Notes: generated by a model not told the origin, from the sequence alone. Positions 22,833-35,133 are shown, counted from the stretch's first letter. The stretch: DNA of 64,000 nucleotides from Camellia lanceoleosa (GCA_025200525.1 CM045763.1:57801530-57865529); one strand, 5' to 3'. Numbers and translations: made by a program.

Positions 22833-23620
22833 GTAAATAAAGCATGCTCAATTTCGAAGGTAAAATCATCAATTTGATAAAATATAAATTAGTTTGATAA
22901 AAATAAATGTCAAAAAGTTATTTTTTAATTTTTAAAAATTATTCATACCCACCAAAGATAAAATTATATAAAAATGATAAATTTTTTACATTTTTATTAT
23001 TTTTATAGTAAAGTAATTTTTAGTATATGTTTGGATGATGAACATCTAATGGGTAGTTGTTTTTGTTGATGTTTTTAGATAATTATCATGTAATAGTTTG
23101 TTGTTTTTGTTGTTAATAGATATTTTGGGATGGTTATTATCGATATTTTTAATATATGAAATATTTTTAGTTTTTAATTTTTTGATTTAATAAATTGGTT
23201 TAATAATAACATTAAAATTGTCGTCATATTTGACTTTTGAAATAGAGCATTTGCAAAAGAAATATTTTTAATTGTCCTTATTTAGAATAAGATTCAAAAT
23301 TAAAAATTAAAAATATCACAATTGAAAAATCAGAAATTAAATTGCCACAAATATCAAATTATAATGACCGTTAATAGAATTCACCCTTTAAAATATGTAG
23401 ATTGATTTTTCTAATGCACACTTAATACATATATGAAATTACCCAACGGGTTTAAATGGAAAATAACATTAGACTAATTATTTTTTTAATACTAAAGTCT
23501 CAACATTGTATTGGTACATTAAAAATAATATTAAAAAAATGAGATATTATACAATGTTAACACATAAGATGATATACTAAAAATAATATAAAAAATGTGT
23601 AACATTATAAAGATAACATT
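22833..23620. other. AT-rich intergenic sequence
   Basis: No gene recognised. There are long A/T-rich runs only. Confidence 0.55.
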
Positions 23621-23901
23621 AAGATCTCATTTGGGAATATCACTTTTTAGTTTAAAAATTAAAGAGTCATAACCTCGTTTGGAAACGAACTATTTTAATA
23701 ATTTTTCGACTTTTTGACTAAAATATGAGATAAAAAAATAGTATGTTTGGAATGATTTTTTGATTTTTTTTCAAAAAAATGTGCAAAAAATAGAAAGAAA
23801 ATGAAATATTTGACTTTTTGGTATAGATTATAAGCTTTTTGATTTTTTAAGTAATTTTTTTGACTTTTTAGCTAAAACACTCATATGCCAAACGAGACCT
23901 A
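23621..23901. mobile_element. MITE-like element with TAGGTCTCGTTTGGCATAT ends
   Basis: The left end TAAGATCTCATTTGGGAATAT and the right end ATATGCCAAACGAGACCTA (read inverted) form terminal repeats of about 20 bp with four mismatches. The 281-bp body is non-coding and contains another internal start-like motif (AACCTCGTTTGGAAACG near 23671), which suggests a nested or duplicated end. Confidence 0.6.
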
Positions 23902-24979
23902 AAAAAGTTAAAAAACTAACAAATTATATGAAAAAGTTAACAATTATTTTTTCTCCCTATTTTTTACATATCTTTTCATAAATAATAATAAAAAAATCAA
24001 CTCAAACATATTAATTTTTTTATCTTATATTTTAATCAAAAAATTAAAAAATTATTAAAATAACCTATTCACAACCTAAGTCATAATCAATATCTACTAT
24101 ATAATTGTAAGATGTGTAAAGCTCAATAATTAAATGTGTGATTACTAAGTTCAGTATGGCCACAAAAATGGACATTGGTGCTGAGATTGACAAGGAAGAT
24201 ATAGAGATGGTATTAAGAAATTAGTCCCATAAGATTAGGTTTTTTTATTTTTTTATTTACATGTTGAGTATTTTTTTTTAACATTAATGTTTATTTTTTT
24301 TTATTTTGTATTTTTTATTTTTTGTTAAGTAAAAATCATAATTTTATTTTTTTTAATATTTTATATTTTTTTATAGGATAATAATTTAACAATTTCCACA
24401 TTAACAACTATTTTTAAAATAAACACAATTTCACTTAATTCCTTCACTAACAACCTTCTTTAATTCTCTTCCTATCAATCTCCTCTTTTATAAATCTAAA
24501 AACAAACGGGTCTTGATGCTGAACAATTGACTTGGCCAAATTGGTTGTTGAAGGGAATGCAATACATCCCAAGTATTTGATGCAATCCTATACTTCATTC
24601 TCCACCATTATGTTTTCATTTTTTTAAAAATCATTTCTTACCTTGTTTTGCAAGAAAAATTATTCAAAAAAGTAACTACAATAATTTACATTTCACTAAT
24701 TTTACATTTATATAATACATCTCATATTTAGAATAAATTTTACAACAAAAATTATACTAAATAATATTTTCAACCAATAATCATGGTCAAATCAACGGAC
24801 AACTTTTAGTATATGCCCCATAATTTAAAAAATTAATTTTGCATCATTTACATGTATTATATATCTATTAGTGAAGAAAAATAAAGAATGATGAATGATC
24901 TTCATTAATTTCAATATTGAGCTATACACTTGCTTATATACAGCAGTGGGTTTGTTATAACAAACCTCATCTCTATAAC
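23902..24979. other. AT-rich intergenic sequence
   Basis: No gene recognised. Confidence 0.55.
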
Positions 24980-25081
24980 CTCCATATCTCCGGGGTCAGG
25001 GTCCAACGGGGCCATGATAACACCACAGAACCTTTTTTTTTCTGGTTCAAAAAAAAAAAAAAAAAAAAAACTCCATATCTC
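24980..25081 (+). mobile_element. Very short A-tailed retroposed fragment with 11-bp target duplication
   Basis: CTCCATATCTC at 24980-24990 is repeated exactly at 25071-25081. Between them are about 57 bases of GC-richer sequence (GGGGTCAGGGTCCAACGGGG, ending TTTTCTGGTTC) and then an A run of about 22. This is the signature of LINE-mediated retroposition of a SINE or of another RNA fragment. I do not recognise the source RNA. Confidence 0.7.
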
Positions 25082-25880
25082 TAACCTCTCTCTCTCACCA
25101 CTTACTGCTTACCACTAACATATTACAAAATATCTCCAACTGTTTATGCCACACGTGCTAGTGGCATGCACCCTTATAGGCAGTAGTAGATGCGGTGTTT
25201 ATTTGGGCTTCCTTGAGTGAATTTATAATTTTTAGCTTTAGAAAAGTTATTTTAGATTGTTTGGTTAAATTTAGGTTAAATTTGGTAAGTTAAAAAAAAT
25301 TAAAAAGTTAAAAAATTATTCAAACAGTTAAAAAGTTATCACTATTCACCGAAAGTCAAAAATTATGACTGCACAACTTCTAATTCTAATTTTCCTCTAC
25401 ACACTAATTTATATAATTTTTTAATACACGTTTTTTTCATAAAAAGTCAAAAAGTTAACCCAAATATTCATTTTTTTTTTCTTAATTTTTTAGTGCAAAA
25501 AATAAAAAGTGCACTTATTTAGAACACCCCAAACAACCCCTATTTTAAATAGTTTCTGATTCTAACTTATTTTAACTCAAAAAAGTTGATTCTGAGAAGC
25601 TGTTCACCCATTATTTCTGATTATCAGCTTCTACAATGGATATGTTAATTTACGGTTATACTTTTTGATTTTTTATTTTTTTTAAAATAAAAAAAAGACC
25701 AAAATGGACTATAGATTATTATTATTATTTTTAATGAGAAATGTTGACAAGTAGTGAATTACAAAAAATAAAAATTAATTAAAAAAGTTACTTTACAGCT
25801 TATTTAACAAACATTACTCAACAACTTAAATTTATAATCCAATAGTTATACCAGGCAGATTAACAATTTCGGATTAAAGT
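25082..25880. other. Intergenic, including a second copy of the AACAACCCCT inverted-end family
   Basis: The stretch at 25513-25545 repeats almost exactly the right end of the element at 17244-18018. A loosely matching left end (ATTGTTTGGTTAAATTTAGG near 25257) suggests a MITE of about 290 bp. No gene is recognised in the remainder. Confidence 0.45.
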
Positions 25881-26441
25881 TGACATAGGTGGGCCCATAG
25901 AGGCTTTTGGCCCAACACTTAGAGCCCAATGCATGATTTAAATACTAAAATCCAACGTTATTGGGACCTAACGTTGCACTAAGAACCAATGACATCTAAA
26001 CATTTGTCAAGAGGAGAACTAACCACGTAAGCAGACAAAAATCCTGTAGAATTATTGCATCACACATCAGCCATTAATGAGGCCCCCTACAGCATTTAAT
26101 GCGATAACCTCTTCACGTCGGAGCAAAACAGCCTCACCATGAACAAGGCAAGCTAGAACATAGACTTTCGGCCAGCATGACAGGTCGGAATAGACAAGGA
26201 AATGATGAACAAATGATATAAGCAGGTTTCTAAGACAAAAAGAAGGTTAAGTTCCCTACCATCATCTTATCTCTATATTCTACTAATCTCCTTTCTAACT
26301 TGCTCATCGGAGGGTTTGTTGGGGGACTCCCGTTCCTCGTTGGACTTTTGTGCAGGTATCTCAGTAAGCCTAGCGACCAGACAATGGTGTAGAAGGCGTG
26401 GATCAGCCCTACCCGTCCATCAGGGACTAGTGGTATCATCA
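25881..26441 (+). repeat. 5' LTR of the second Tat element (left end approximate)
   Basis: The LTR must end just before the PBS at 26444, probably at the CA of ATCATCA (26440-26441). A start at TGACATAGGTGGGCCC (25881) would give 561 bp, similar to the first Tat element, but there is no partner LTR to confirm it. TAACTTGCTCATCGGAG at 26296-26312 matches the motif in the LTR of element 1. A TATA-like GATATAAG lies at about 26215. Confidence 0.5.
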
Positions 26442-26443
26442 GT

Positions 26444-26458
26444 TGGCGCCGTCTGTGG
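26444..26458 (+). other. Primer binding site of the second Tat element
   Basis: TGGCGCCGTCTGTGG directly after the LTR. The first nine bases match the 3' end of plant tRNA-Asp; the rest matches the PBS of element 1 instead. Confidence 0.75.
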
Positions 26459-26546
26459 AAAACTTTCACTCTGCGTGACAATTGTACTCATTGTTGTCAG
26501 AGACCCGTTCCCGATAATTCCTTCTTACCACCCACCATGGTGGATG

Positions 26547-27955
26547 GTCATAACGAGATCCATGGCTTCTCAACACAATGTTGCCGACCCCCAAGCCGAC
26601 CCTCTTGACCCAAACAATCCACCTCAGTATTTCACAGAACTCACCAACAGCATCAACCGCTTAGCCGAACAAAACCAAGCCTTGATTAATGCTTTGCTTT
26701 AGCAAGACCTCTTTGTGCCTCCTCTACCACCATAAGATATCCCATCTAATTGAGAACGAACTCCAAGCCATCCCTTCCAACAAGCTCACCTCTCTAACTT
26801 GGAGGGTTTGCGACCCCCATCCCAAGACATGAACCTGCCACCTCGGGGTCTACATCCATCAGCCCAAGCACCTGCTCCCGAGGGAGAGGCTAGTAGTGTC
26901 CAGCCTCCATTGCATTATAGCGGTGACAACGTTCTTATCTGGGATGCAAAACTCTGAGCCATGAAACTCCAGCTCAAGGAGTCATGTAGAACATGCAGAA
27001 TAAACCCTCCACAACAGCCAATTCACCATTTGTCGCCTCCATCAGGGACAAACCCCTACCTCCTAAGTTCAAAATGCCCTCGATCGATTCTTTTGACGGC
27101 ACAACGGACCCAGTCGACCACTTGGAGACTTACAGGACCCTAATGATCCTCCATGCATTTCTTGATGAGATCATGTGTCGGGCTTTCCCCGTAACGCTTA
27201 AGGGGTCGGCTCGACTGTGGTTTAGTCAGCTGCTGACGGACTGCGTCTCTACTTTCCAATACCTAAGTGATTCCTTTCTTAGCCACTTCATTGGTGCCTA
27301 GCGCCAGTGGTGCCCGGCGACTCAGCTCCTCAACATCCGTCAGACGGAGGGGGATTCGCTACGTAGCGTCGTCACCTGTTTCAACACTGAGGCCTTGTAG
27401 GTGGCGGAAAACGACGACAAGGTCATTCTCATGGCTTTCATGGCTAGTTTATGATCATCCGACTTCCTTTTCTCCCTCTCTAAAAACCCTCCAACCTCCA
27501 TGGTAACCCTCCTTTCCAAAGCCCAAAAATATATGAACGCCGAAGATTCTCTGGCCGCCTGCCAAGATTCTACAACCAAAAACTCAACCCCTATAGAGAA
27601 GAGAAAGGAATTTGAAACCAGAACCACCCAATATACACAGCAAACACCTCAGTATACCGACCGAACTGCTCGAACCGATTGATCGGCACCTACCCGATCG
27701 CCCGATCGGTTCGAACGCTACACTTTCCTTAATACCCCCATGGAACAAGTCTTGAACCAGATCCAGAGAGATTACAACCTGAAATGGCCACAACCCTCAC
27801 GGTCTCCTTCCAGCTGGCGAGATCAATCCAAGTACTGCCGTTTCCATTATGACCATGGCCACATCATTGAGAAATGTGTCAACCTCAAAGACCAGGTGGA
27901 GAATCTGATACGCCAAGGTCGCCTCAGTCGGTTTACAGCAACTCGCCCCCAATAA
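26547..27955 (+). pseudogene. Gag of the second Tat element
   Basis: The start is MVITRSMASQHNVADPQ at about 26547, the first Met in a frame that leads into a Gln/Asn-rich N-terminal part (LTNSINRLAEQNQALINAL). After a frameshift near 26985 the capsid core follows: IRDKPLPPKFKMPSIDSFDG, DPVDHLETYR, CRAFPVTLKGSARLWFSQL, SHFIGA, SLRSVVTCFN, AQKYMNAEDSLA. The C-terminal zinc-like motif KYCRFHYDHGHIIEKC and a Gln-Glu-rich helix complete it. In-frame stops lie at about 26700, 27299, 27397, 27451 and 27680. The family assignment is firm; the protein cannot be made whole. Confidence 0.85.
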
Positions 27956-28194
27956 TGGCCAAGGGCCGAACCTGTCGGAGGCCACCGCCGACAAACCCCT
28001 CCCTGACAACCCCCACAAGCTAACCTAGATAATGACAGACCCCCACTACAACCCCGACCCCAAGGCAACCCTGCTCCCCCCGTCGAAGAAATCCGAGTCA
28101 TCGCTGGCGGGCTTGCATGTGGGGGACCATCCCATTGGGCTAGCGTGCCGAACTCAAAAAAATCAGACAGGGCGCCAACAAAGAAGTTGCGACA

Positions 28195-28599
28195 TTGGAT
28201 CGCCTCCTCAAACACCCTAAACAGTGGATGAAACCCATCACCTTTACGGAGGCTGACTGCACAAGCATCTGTTACCCCCACGACGACCTCCTCGTTATCT
28301 CCGCCCTTCTGTCCAATTACAAAGTCAGACAGGTGCTTGTCGATAACGACAGCTCTTCAGACATCATCTTCCTAAACGCCTATCGCCAACTCCAGGTCAG
28401 AGAAGAAAAATTGTCCCCTCTTCAAACCCCGCTAGTCGGTTTCATGGGGGGTCGGGTGACCTCTATAGGTTCCATCAATCTTCTCATCACCATCGGAGAG
28501 TATCCATGGCAGACCACCAAGTTACTCACCTTCCTTGTCGTCGATTGTCCTTCTGCTTATAACATGATCCTCGGCTGCACAGCCCTTAACGCTTTGTAA
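28195..28599 (+). pseudogene. Aspartic protease of the second Tat element
   Basis: VRQVLVDNDSSSDIIFLNAY corresponds to the family motif in which D-T/Q-G-S-S holds the catalytic Asp. Here the Gly is replaced by Asp (codons GAT AAC GAC at 28342-28350), which would spoil the active-site turn. The flap region (PLVGFMGGRVTSIGSINL) and the C-terminal CPSAYNMILG are visible; the expected GRP of the last motif reads GCT. The frame is the same as the RT that follows, separated by one stop at 28597-28599. Confidence 0.8.
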
Positions 28600-28659
28600 G
28601 CTGTCACATCCACATACCATCTGGCCATAAAATTCTCCACCGAACTTGGGGTCGACACC

Positions 28660-29778
28660 ATGAGGGGAGAGCAGACGGTGGCCAGAGAATGCTACGCCGC
28701 TTCACTCAAAGAGGTCAAGCTGAAAGAGGCTATGATCATCGAAGGACTCAACGTCAGAGACAAAAATGAGTTAGTCAGAGGAGAACCAGTGGAAGAACTT
28801 GTTAAAGTACCCATCGACCCTACCAACTCAACAAAAACAGCCAAGATCGGCAGCCAACTATCCTTCCAGGCCAAGGTCGACCTTACAGCCCTCTTAACCG
28901 AGTACAATGATGTATTTGCCTAGACTCATTCCGACATGCCGGGTATCAATCCCTTCTTCATCACACATCGTCTCAGTATCGAGCTTCGTTTTTAACTTTT
29001 CCGCCAGAAGCAGCGTATCTTTCACCCGGAACGCAATGCCCTTATTACCTCTGAGGTAGACAAACTACTGGAGGCACGGTTCGCCAAGAACGTAGACTAC
29101 TTCAGATGGTTGTCAAATGTGGTCCTGGTCCGTAAAAATAACGGTAAATGGCGACTCGGCGTCGACTACTCCGACTTTAATCAAGTTTGCCCCAAAGATA
29201 GTTATCCTCTTCTCTGCATAGATCTGCTTGTAGACACCACTACTGGACATCAGATGCTCAGTTTCATGGACGCCTTCTCCGGCTACAATCAAATTCTGAT
29301 GCACCTAACTGACCAGGAATACACCTCCTTCATCACAGACAAAGGAACTTACCACTATCGTGTTATGCCGTTCGGATTGAAAAATACTGGAACAACTTAC
29401 CAACGGTTGGTCAATGCTGTCTTTCACCACCAAATAGGCCGGAACATGGAAATCTACGTTGATAACATGCTTGTCAAGAGTAAACTCTTCTCTGATTATC
29501 TGACAGACCTACGAGAGACCTTCAAAACCCTACTCAAGTATCAAATGAAGCTGAATCTGGAAAAGTGCGCCTTCGGCGTAGGATCTGGGAAATTCTTAGG
29601 CTTTATGGTCAGTCAGCGGGGCATCGAGACCAACCCTGAAAAGATCAAGGCCCTAATAGAAATACGGTCTCCCAGAACAGTCAAAGAGGTTCAACGGCTT
29701 ACCGGCAGAGTCGCCGCCCACAACCGTTTTATTTCCCGCGCAACAGACAAGCGCCTTCTCTTTTTTAAAGTCCTTTAA
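28660..29778 (+). pseudogene. Reverse transcriptase of the second Tat element
   Basis: A linker (EPVEELVKVPIDP) leads to LTEYNDVFA, a stop where Trp is usual, and the RT fingers. The core contains KWRLGVDYSDFNQVCPKDS, LSFMDAFSGYNQI, FITDKGTYHYRVMPFGLKN and MEIYVDNMLVKSK. The catalytic YxDD reads YVDN (29455-29466), so the second catalytic Asp is lost. The thumb and connection follow (LEKCAFGVGSGKFLGFMVS, IETNPEKIKALIE, VQRLTGRVAAHNRFISRA). Stops lie at 28921, 28993 and 29776. It lacks polymerase activity on sequence grounds. Confidence 0.9.
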
Positions 29779-30196
29779 CAGACTTTTGAGTGGACCCCCA
29801 AATCCAAAGAGGCCTTTCAACAATTGAAGCAGTGCATGGCCAAACCCCCTACTCTCTCAGGCGATCTCAGGCGAAGCCCTCTTTCTCTACTTAGCTGTAT
29901 CAAATACCACAGTCAGTGTGGCCCTCATTAGGGAAGACGGCTCAGTATAGCGTCCGGTCTACTACATTAGCTGAGCTCTCAAGGGAGCAGAACAAAACTA
30001 TCCTCCGCTGGAAAAAATGGACCTTGCCTTGGTCATAGCCTCAAGACGACTCCGACCTTATTACCAAGCTCATTCCATAGTGGTCCTCACTGATCAACTA
30101 TTGAAGAAGGTCATGTAACAGCCAGAGCTATCCGGTAGACTTATGTAATGGTTCGTCGAGCTCAGCCAATATGAAATCTCTTACCGATCTCGAACG
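29779..30196 (+). pseudogene. First RNase H of the second Tat element (decayed)
   Basis: After the RT frame stops, fragments of the retroviral-type RNase H are seen in more than one frame: TFEWTPKSKEAFQQLKQ, then PVYYIS, LKGAEQNYPPLEKMDLALV, RRLRPYYQAHSIVVLTDQ and LSQYEISYRSRTVIKGQA. Several stops and at least one frameshift (near 29865) separate them. Confidence 0.75.
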
Positions 30197-30754
30197 GTGA
30201 TCAAAGGACAGGCCGTCGCCGATTTTATCTTGGAATTCACCAATCTCACTCCAACCGCCCCCCCTGGACCAAGACAATTCAACACTGAGGTAGAAGACCC
30301 CCATTCCTGGACCCTCAATGTCGATGGATTATCCCGCAAAGAAGCCAGTGGGGCTAGTCTAATCCTCACCGCTCCCGAAGGCGGTTATTTCAAGTGTGCC
30401 CTCCATTTCCTATTCAATGCAAGCAATAATGAAGCCGAATATGAGGCCTTGATAGCAGTTCTTCACCTAGCTAGAGACATTGGTGTAAGCCATAACCAAG
30501 TGTTTAGTGATTCTCAATTGATCGTCGGGAAGATTACGGGGGAATTCGACGCGAAGGAAGACACGATGCGAGCCTACAGGGATATTGCACTCTCTCTTGT
30601 TCGCCTTTTCAATACTTTCCATATCAAACACATCCCTCAGTCAGAAAATTCCAAGGTAGATGAAGTCGCCCAATTAGCCTCAGTCGACCAGTTAGACCTC
30701 AGCCATGGCATCTGCTTTGAATACCTGGCCCATCTGGCTACTTCACCAAACTAG
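30197..30754 (+). pseudogene. Archaeal-type RNase H of the second Tat element
   Basis: A single open frame of 185 codons contains WTLNVDGLSRKEASGASLIL, NASNNEAEYEALIAVLHLA, QVFSDSQLIVGKITGEFDAK, and a C-terminal NSKVDEVAQLAS. The four metal-binding positions D, E, D and D all seem present, so this is the least damaged domain of the element. Its presence between the first RNase H and integrase marks the Tat lineage. It is part of the Pol polyprotein and not a separate gene. Confidence 0.85.
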
Positions 30755-31628
30755 CAGGAGGTTCACTTCCTCCAAAACGAACTTATCCCATGGGTTGTAG
30801 ACATCCTTCTGTTTTTGACAAGTGGGAAGTTGCCAGAAGATAAACAGCAGGCCGCCAAAGTCAGAGCCCTGTCGTCCAATTACATCCTCATCAGCGGCTT
30901 ACTGTACAAACGCGAATTTACACGTCCATACCTCAGGTGTCTTAGTCCTACTCAAGCGATCTATGTAATGAGAGAAGTGCACGAGGGTGTATGTGGTAAT
31001 CATTAGGGTGCCAGGTCATTGGCCCATAAAATCCTTCGCATCGGCTACTTCTGGCCTACTCTCAACCAAGATGCCAGGGAATTTGTGCTTAAGTGTGATA
31101 AATGCCAGCGCTTTGCCAACATCCCTCATGCACCACCTACAGAACTGATTACACTCTGCAGTCCCTACCCTTTCGCCAAGTGGGGTATCGACTTAGTTAG
31201 TCCATTGCCCACCGGTAGGGGCCAAACGAAGTTCGTTGTAGTTGCCATTGACTACTTCACTAAATGGGTGGAAGCGGAACCCCTCGCCACAATCACTGAG
31301 TGGAACACAACCAGATTCTTCTGGCAGTCGATCATATGCTGATTTGGAATCCCTCAAGCCATCGTCTCAGACAACGGCAAACAATTCGACAATACTAAGT
31401 TCAGGAAATTCTGTGTAGAGCTCCACATTAAACCATGTTTCTCTTCCCCAGGTCATCCCAAAGCCAATGGGCAAGTCGAAGTTACCAATCGCTTACTCTT
31501 GAAGATCATCAAAATTAAGTTGGAAGCCGCTAAGGGACTTTGGGCTGAGGAACTACCAAATGTACTCTGGGCTTATCGAACTACCGCCCAAACCCCTACT
31601 GGGGAGACCTGCTTTCGCTTAACATACG
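30755..31628 (+). pseudogene. Integrase of the second Tat element (C-terminus cut off)
   Basis: The zinc region (EVHEGVCGNH and LKCDKCQRF) is followed by the catalytic core with all three acidic residues: D in GIDLVSP (31190-31192), D in VSDNGKQF (31370-31372) and E in GQVEVTNR (31478-31480). The last two are 35 residues apart, the standard DD35E spacing. In-frame stops lie after CGNH (31004-31006) and at 31340-31342. The frame ends at LTYV because element A inserted at 31628, removing the GPF/GPY-like C-terminal part from view. Confidence 0.9.
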
Positions 31629-32411
31629 TGTAAACACCCCATTTTGACCAGCCCTAAGACATGGACACTTTATTTTAACCACCCTCAGCAGAAAAATCAA
31701 ATTGAAGCTTTAGTCCCAAACCTCACCCATTTTGGCCAAATTATTTTATATTATTTTGGAATTTGTTGTATTTTATATTTTTATATAATTTTGTGTGTTA
31801 TACATAGTTTTTGATGTTTTTATCTAGTATAAATAATTTTTGATATTTGTTAAAAAGGAAAATGATAAAATATATATATATATATAGAAAATAAAAAATA
31901 AAAAAAAAATAGTTTGGTCAGGATGGGTTTGGAATGATGATTTGTTTTTTAGGCGGTGCAAGATATGTTTGTTTTTAGAGAGAAAGAAAGAGTGGGTGAG
32001 AGAGATCAATAAAAAAATGAATGAAGATAAAAAGAGGAGGACATGATCTTGGGGTGGGACAAAAAAAAAAAAAGGTGGTGTGCTTTGCTTTTGGGTAGAG
32101 ATAATATAGAGTGTGGGTTCGGTGAAGAGCTGGGTGGGGAATATAGAAAAAAGGAGCATGCATGATGATAGGTGAGAGTGGAAGAATAAAAAAAAATAAT
32201 CAAAAAAAAAGAAGAGAGCAGGTGAGAGTGGGTAGAGAATGATTGTTAAAGGAGCTGGTAGGTGATGATAAAAAGAAAAGAGCAAGAGAAAGGAGGGAGA
32301 GGGGAGACAGTTTTTCGGTGGAAAGCATCTCGCGTGGAGCATAAAAAAATAGAGAGACACTACACAGGGCCCCTCGGCATCAATCTCTCTTTCTCTCTCT
32401 CTCTTAACACA

Positions 32412-32451
<40 letters not shown>

Positions 32452-32804
32452 TATAACACAAAAAGGCATACACACATGGGTGTGGGAGTTGCATACACAC
32501 ACTCTCCATACACTGTCACCCACTTCTCTTTCTCTCTCTTTAAAACCGAGAGACCAAACCCACTCAAACTCTCTCTCTCTCAGGGCTCTCTCCATCCCTC
32601 ACGGCTCTTTTGAATGATGCACACCCAACACCACCACACCACCACGGCATACAGGCACACACGAGACCCATGCATGACATACACACCTACACGATGCACA
32701 GGGGGGACTGATCACTCACACACACAGATGCACACACGGGTTTAGGGAGAGAGAGAAGACACCATTAAGAGCCATCCATGCATACCTACACACAGACTCT
32801 CAAC

Positions 32805-32835
<31 letters not shown>

Positions 32836-35128
32836 GGGGCTTCACCATAGACACCATACACAAAGCTTCACACTGACACAACATATGCACACGACACACA
32901 CGGCTGCTGCACACACACTGACTCTCCTCTTACACACACCACAACACTCACATGCATACACATGCACACATGATACACTCAGCCAGCCGACTCACTCTCA
33001 ACATCACACACCATACATAACACACAGAGCAGCCACACGGACACCATGAACACAGGCATCACACACCATGCACAAGAGACTGATCCACAACACTCAATAA
33101 TGAACACACACATGCACTCTCTCTCTCGGGTTGGACAATGATCTGAACTAAAACAAAAACATGCACCTCTCGGACTCTCGGCATCATCCTCTCTCTCTCT
33201 CTCTCTCTCTCTTCCATTGTTGCCGCAACTCTACGACCGAGCCACCCCCATTGCATCGCCGAGACCTGCGCCACTCAATCTCTCTTCCTTTCGATAGACT
33301 CAACACAGCTCGGGGAGAAGTGAGAGAGAAATAAATTTGGTCTCTATTGTGCGCAGGAATAAATTTGGAGATATTTCATGGAATTTTCGAAAATGGTTTT
33401 CGGACAACTTTCGGTATGTCGAAAGCACCCATTTCGGGGAGAAGTGAGAAGGAGAGGTGATGTAGGACGAAGTAGGAAATGGAAAAAAGAGTTTAATGAA
33501 AGAATGGAGTAAAACTGATGAGAATCGAGAAAGTTAGAGAGTCCGAAAGATGGGTCGAAGTAAGTCGGAAAATTGGAAATTTGTCTCTGTTGTGCGCATG
33601 AATAAAGAAGCAGATGATGCTGGGTTTTATCGTGCGCTTCTTGGGTTATAGTGTTATGGTGCATCTAGGGTGATCGGGTGATTCGATGACGTTGGAAATA
33701 ACCATCCTAAGGTTTTTCGACTTGTAGAATCTATTTTTGAGGTTAGATTCTGTAAATTTCGAGGCTAGAATGATGATCTATAATCGACAAATTCGGAAAA
33801 AGAAAATGGAAGATCTATGGTGAGATCTTGTCCAACCGACATGAAATTTTAGCAGGATGGTCATAGAGCTGGGACGGTCATATCCTACGATCAGGATCAT
33901 AAACCAAAGTCGGACAATAAACTGTGGATTTTTGCTAGCTACTGAATGGCTAGAGGTGGGGCCCTTCATTGAAGATGCATAACGTAGATTTACATAGGCT
34001 GAGGCATTAAAGACACATGGATCTTTGCTAATTGATAAATGGCCGGGGATTTCAAACTTTTTTTTTACTTGCAGTGCTTGTGAGATTTTATTTTTCATTC
34101 ACCTCTCTTGGATTTGTAATATTCAAGTATTGTAATAATCTCCTACCCCGTTTTTGTCTATCATATTATTTAATCGCTTTTCCTAACTGTACATATGTAT
34201 ATATCTGACATGCCATGGATATCCATGCTTTACATGTGTGGATTTAATCAATTCTTACATGCTACTATGCGTTACCTCATGTTATTGAGATGATTCACAT
34301 GCCATATTTTAGAAGCCAAATCTTTAGTGCATCTCATAAGTGAATTACATTAGGATTCTGTATGTAGGATCATGCATATTTGACTAACTCTATTTTGTAG
34401 CTTTTTGAGAGACGTCGGTCAATCTGTGAGTTTTTATGCTTTAGCATCCCATTTGTGTGTTTTTTTCTTACTATGTTTAGCATCCTACCATAAGGCTAAT
34501 TGCTTAATTGATATAACTGTATGAATGCCTGTGGATGAAGGCTTGTTGCTTGAATTGGCATAATTCGATGAATGTACGTTTAAGCCCACTTTGTGGTGGC
34601 AAATTCACAAATTCTAAGCCCACTTGAGGTGGCAAATTCAAACTCTTTTCAAAAAACAAACATGAAATTGAATTATTCCAATTTGAGCAAACTAGTCTAT
34701 ACTTGTATGCTTCACATAGTAAATTTTAGGATTTACTAAAATACTCAGAACATGAACATATAAAGAAAATAAAAGTCATATCATGGTTTAGTAGAGGCCG
34801 ATCTTTTGATCGGGTGAACGGGGGTGCTCATTATTGACCTTCCCCTCTCATACCTAAGGTTCTGAGCCAAGCATCCTTGGTTACGACAAACAGTGGCCTT
34901 GGCACCGAGTCATGGGTTTCCTAATTTTTCAAAATATTAGGTGGCGATGCTGAGTTCTGATGACGCAGTCCATTTTTGAAAAAATTGCAATAAAATGGAT
35001 TTTCAATAAAAGTTGCTAAATCTGGACTCCCATCTACGTTTCAGATTGCCCTCATGAAACTTGAGATCAAAGAGATCTCGGGCGTCCGAACTGTTTAACG
35101 CGCGCGGGTACCCCCCGGACATGTTACA
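31629..35128 (+). repeat. 5' LTR of element A (3.5 kb)
   Basis: It starts TGTAAACACC and ends ATGTTACA, just before the PBS. Its last 700 bp share order and many words with the ends of the LTRs of element B and the solo LTR (AATGCCTGTGGATGAAGG, TAGTAGAGGCCG, GAGCCAAG, ACCGAGTC, TTAGGTGGCGA). The first half has diverged and is full of CT and CA repeats (32390-33220), which give long spurious reading frames. The 5-bp target at the left is ATACG (31624-31628). Confidence 0.75.
32385..33220. repeat. CT/GA and CA microsatellite-rich block in LTR A
   Basis: CT runs occur at about 32388-32450, 32570-32582, 32806-32830, 33117-33126 and 33189-33212, with ACAC-rich DNA between them. Reading frames across this block are low-complexity and not genes. 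Confidence 0.85.
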
Positions 35129-35133
35129 GTTTC

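Larger units (their letters stand above)
25881..31628 (+). mobile_element. Second Tat-lineage Ty3/gypsy element, interrupted in integrase
   Basis: From left to right: LTR, PBS, gag, protease, RT, RNase H, archaeal-type RNase H and integrase, all plus strand. The element is cut inside integrase at 31628, after LTYV, by the LTR of element A. The rest of integrase and the 3' LTR are not in the window. Stops, a frameshift in gag and lost catalytic residues show it is dead. The left limit is a guess based on the LTR position. Confidence 0.85.

Noticed and set aside
31824..32567. Long minus-strand open frame (247 codons) in LTR A
   Set aside because: It is built on CT, CA and A-rich simple repeats, with Phe/Ser/Leu-rich low-complexity translation and no family resemblance.
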